A DNA stretch of 26,319 nt from a bacterium UBA2214 (GTDB taxonomy: Bacteria > Zhuqueibacterota > Zhuqueibacteria > Residuimicrobiales > Residuimicrobiaceae). The notes beneath the pieces were generated by a model. It had not been told where the DNA came from and did not search any database. It saw only the letters and a list, made by a program, of their open reading frames with translations. The position numbers and the translations under genes were made by a program. The stretch is taken from the NCBI GenBank assembly GCA_002327255.1, contig DCUM01000224.1:11108-37426 (forward strand), given 5' to 3'. Shown here piece by piece: positions 24,666-26,319 of the stretch (the stretch's first letter is position 1; every line of letters starts with the position of its first letter).

Positions 24666-26319
24666 AAAATAATTTTTCAAGTCGTGTGCAAATGGTTATC
24701 CAATTCGCGCGAGATGAGGCGTTACGGCTTGGACATGATTATATCGGCACCGAGCACCTGCTTCTCGGTTTGATTCGGGAAGGGGAAGGTGTTGCGGTCG
24801 AAATTCTCATTGCCCTGGGCTCGGATCTGGAAGAGATCCGCAATGCGGTCGAGGATGCGGGCCGCGTGGCCGGTGATACCATGACGGTTGGCAATATCCC
24901 CTTCACCAAGCGCGCTGAAAAGATCCTCAAGAGCGCCTACATGGAGGCGGATCGCAATAAATCGGATATCATCGGCACGGAGCATCTGCTGCTGGCGCTG
25001 GTCAAGGAAAAAGAAGGCCTGGCGGCACAGATTCTCAAAAGCTTTGGCGTCACCTATGAAGGGGTCGCTGAAGAGCTGGAGCGCATTCTCCAGGGTTCCA
25101 GCGGCGCTGCGAATGCGCCGGAAGCCCCGCAGCAGAAATCGCAGACCCCGGCCCTGGATCACTTCGGCCGCGACCTCACCGAACTGGCGCGCCGTGGCGA
25201 ACTGGACCCCATCATCGGCCGTGAGAAAGAGATCCAGCGCGTCGCGCAGATTCTCAGCCGCCGCAAAAAAAACAATCCGGTGCTCATCGGCGAACCCGGA
25301 GTGGGAAAAACCGCCATCGCGGAAGGATTGGCGGTGCGCATCATCGAGAAAAAAGTGCCCCGCATCCTGCACAACAAGCGCGTGGTCACGCTGGATTTGG
25401 GCGCGATCGTGGCCGGCACCAAATATCGCGGTCAATTCGAAGAGCGCATGAAAGCGATCATGAATGAGCTGGTGAAGACGCGTGATGTCATCCTCTTCAT
25501 CGATGAGTTGCACACCATTGTCGGCGCCGGCGGCGCATCCGGTTCGCTCGACGCCTCCAATATGTTCAAACCCGCCCTGTCGCGCGGGGAACTGCAGTGC
25601 ATCGGCGCCACCACCCTGGACGAATACCGCCAGTACATCGAAAAGGATGGCGCCCTCGAACGCCGTTTCCAGAAAGTGATGGTCGATCCCCCCAGCCTGG
25701 ACGAAACCTACGAAATTGTCAAAGGGCTGCAAAGCCGCTATGAATCCCATCACCGCGTTCACTACACCACCGAGGCCGTCCGCGAAATCGTCAAACTCTC
25801 GGACCGTTACATCACCGACCGCTTCCAGCCCGACAAGGCCATCGATGTGCTCGATGAGACCGGCGCGCGCGTCCACCTCGCCAACATCGTGGTGCCCCGC
25901 GACATCAGTGATCTCGAAGACCAGATCAAGCGCGTGCGTTCCGAAAAGGATCAGGTGGTGCGTTCACAGAATTTCGAAAAAGCCGCCATCCTCCGCGATC
26001 GCGAGAAACAGCTTTTGCGCGAACTCGAAAACAGCAAAAAACGCTGGAACGATGAACAGGAATCCTCTTACGCCGCCGTCACGGAAGATGATGTTGCCGA
26101 GGTCGTATCGATGATAACCGGCATTCCGGTGCGACGCGTCGCCCAGTCCGAGTCGGACCGCCTCTTGACCATGGCGGAAGAGTTGAAGCAACGCATTGTA
26201 GGACAGGATCGCGTCATCGATATACTCAGCCGCGCCATCCAGCGCACCCGGGCGGGCCTCAAGGATCCCAACCGCCCCATAGGTTCCTTCATCTTCCTCG
26301 GGCCCACCGGCGTCGGCAA
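24662..26319 (+). CDS. clpC: ATP-dependent Clp protease ATP-binding subunit ClpC, 3' truncated by the window edge
   Basis: ClpC is an AAA+ unfoldase that feeds substrates to ClpP. The 552 visible residues begin with MKNNFSSRVQMVIQFARDEA, the standard ClpC start. The double Clp N-domain spans about 1-145, with repeats IGTEHLLLGL (28-37) and IGTEHLLLAL (104-113). AAA domain 1 (about 165-410) has Walker A GEPGVGKT (210-217), Walker B ILFIDE (277-282) and the arginine-finger region ALERRF (331-336). A UVR-type middle domain follows (about 417-458, NFEKAAILRDREKQLLREL), and the start of AAA domain 2 reaches GPTGVG (547-552), where the window ends inside its Walker A. The middle domain distinguishes ClpC from ClpB and ClpA. 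ATG 24662 is the only start after the in-frame TAA at 24641. It follows a long leader with a small upstream ORF. ClpC usually has about 810-850 residues, so roughly a third is missing. Confidence 0.96.
   Translation, partial: MKNNFSSRVQMVIQFARDEALRLGHDYIGTEHLLLGLIREGEGVAVEILIALGSDLEEIRNAVEDAGRVAGDTMTVGNIPFTKRAEKILKSAYMEADRNKSDIIGTEHLLLALVKEKEGLAAQILKSFGVTYEGVAEELERILQGSSGAANAPEAPQQKSQTPALDHFGRDLTELARRGELDPIIGREKEIQRVAQILSRRKKNNPVLIGEPGVGKTAIAEGLAVRIIEKKVPRILHNKRVVTLDLGAIVAGTKYRGQFEERMKAIMNELVKTRDVILFIDELHTIVGAGGASGSLDASNMFKPALSRGELQCIGATTLDEYRQYIEKDGALERRFQKVMVDPPSLDETYEIVKGLQSRYESHHRVHYTTEAVREIVKLSDRYITDRFQPDKAIDVLDETGARVHLANIVVPRDISDLEDQIKRVRSEKDQVVRSQNFEKAAILRDREKQLLRELENSKKRWNDEQESSYAAVTEDDVAEVVSMITGIPVRRVAQSESDRLLTMAEELKQRIVGQDRVIDILSRAIQRTRAGLKDPNRPIGSFIFLGPTGVG

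Overview
This window is a GC-rich, densely packed bacterial chromosome segment. It holds 17 clear protein-coding genes, two of them cut by the window edges, plus three small ORFs, one of which is ccmD. All but one gene lie on the + strand. An outer-membrane (Gram-negative) bacterium is indicated by an outer-membrane-type beta-barrel protein, LolCD lipoprotein sorting, a cytochrome bd oxidase and cytochrome c maturation System I. A secreted enzyme ending in a Tyr-Pro-Asn-Pro-Phe-Asn-Pro type C-terminal sorting domain points to the FCB superphylum and relatives (Calditrichota, KSB1, Bacteroidota-like lineages). The phylum is an inference from these domain styles, not a measured placement.

Layout. 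(1) 1-4331: the end of cydB followed by cydD and cydC, i.e. a cytochrome bd oxidase subunit and the heterodimeric CydDC ABC exporter needed to assemble it. A terminator-like hairpin lies between cydB and cydD. (2) 4332-10886: envelope and secretome genes. These are a small putative exported protein or lipoprotein with a strong promoter, a 950-residue protein combining an HEYRH metallopeptidase-like domain, a TolB/PD40 propeller and a C-terminal beta-barrel, and a secreted multidomain glycerophosphodiester phosphodiesterase. (3) 10925-11839, minus strand: a cation diffusion facilitator. (4) 12104-18048: a cytochrome c maturation operon. It has its own promoter and a hairpin-rich leader, then ccmF, a membrane-anchored zinc-ribbon protein, an exported carboxypeptidase-regulatory-like membrane protein, ccmA, ccmB, ccmC and a tiny ccmD. 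No ccmE, ccmG or ccmH is present in the window. (5) 18049-18566: a 518-base gap with no convincing gene. (6) 18567-24369: a housekeeping run of prfB (with the programmed +1 frameshift), alr, lysS, a 35-codon ORF bridging lysS and lolC, then lolC and lolD. (7) 24370-26319: a strong sigma70-like promoter, a leader of about 250 nt with a 14-residue ORF whose stop overlaps the next start codon, and clpC running off the right edge.

How they work together: cyd and ccm genes both serve respiratory heme-protein assembly, while lolCD, the barrel protein and the secreted GDPD serve the cell envelope. prfB, alr, lysS and clpC are housekeeping genes for translation, cell wall and proteostasis.

No CRISPR array, tRNA, rRNA, integrase, intact insertion sequence or defence system was seen. 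I do not see a clearly new multi-gene system. The most interesting items are the metallopeptidase-propeller-barrel protein, the two accessory proteins inside the ccm operon, the structured ccmF leader, the clpC leader ORF, and the prfB recoding site, which would split the gene in naive annotation.
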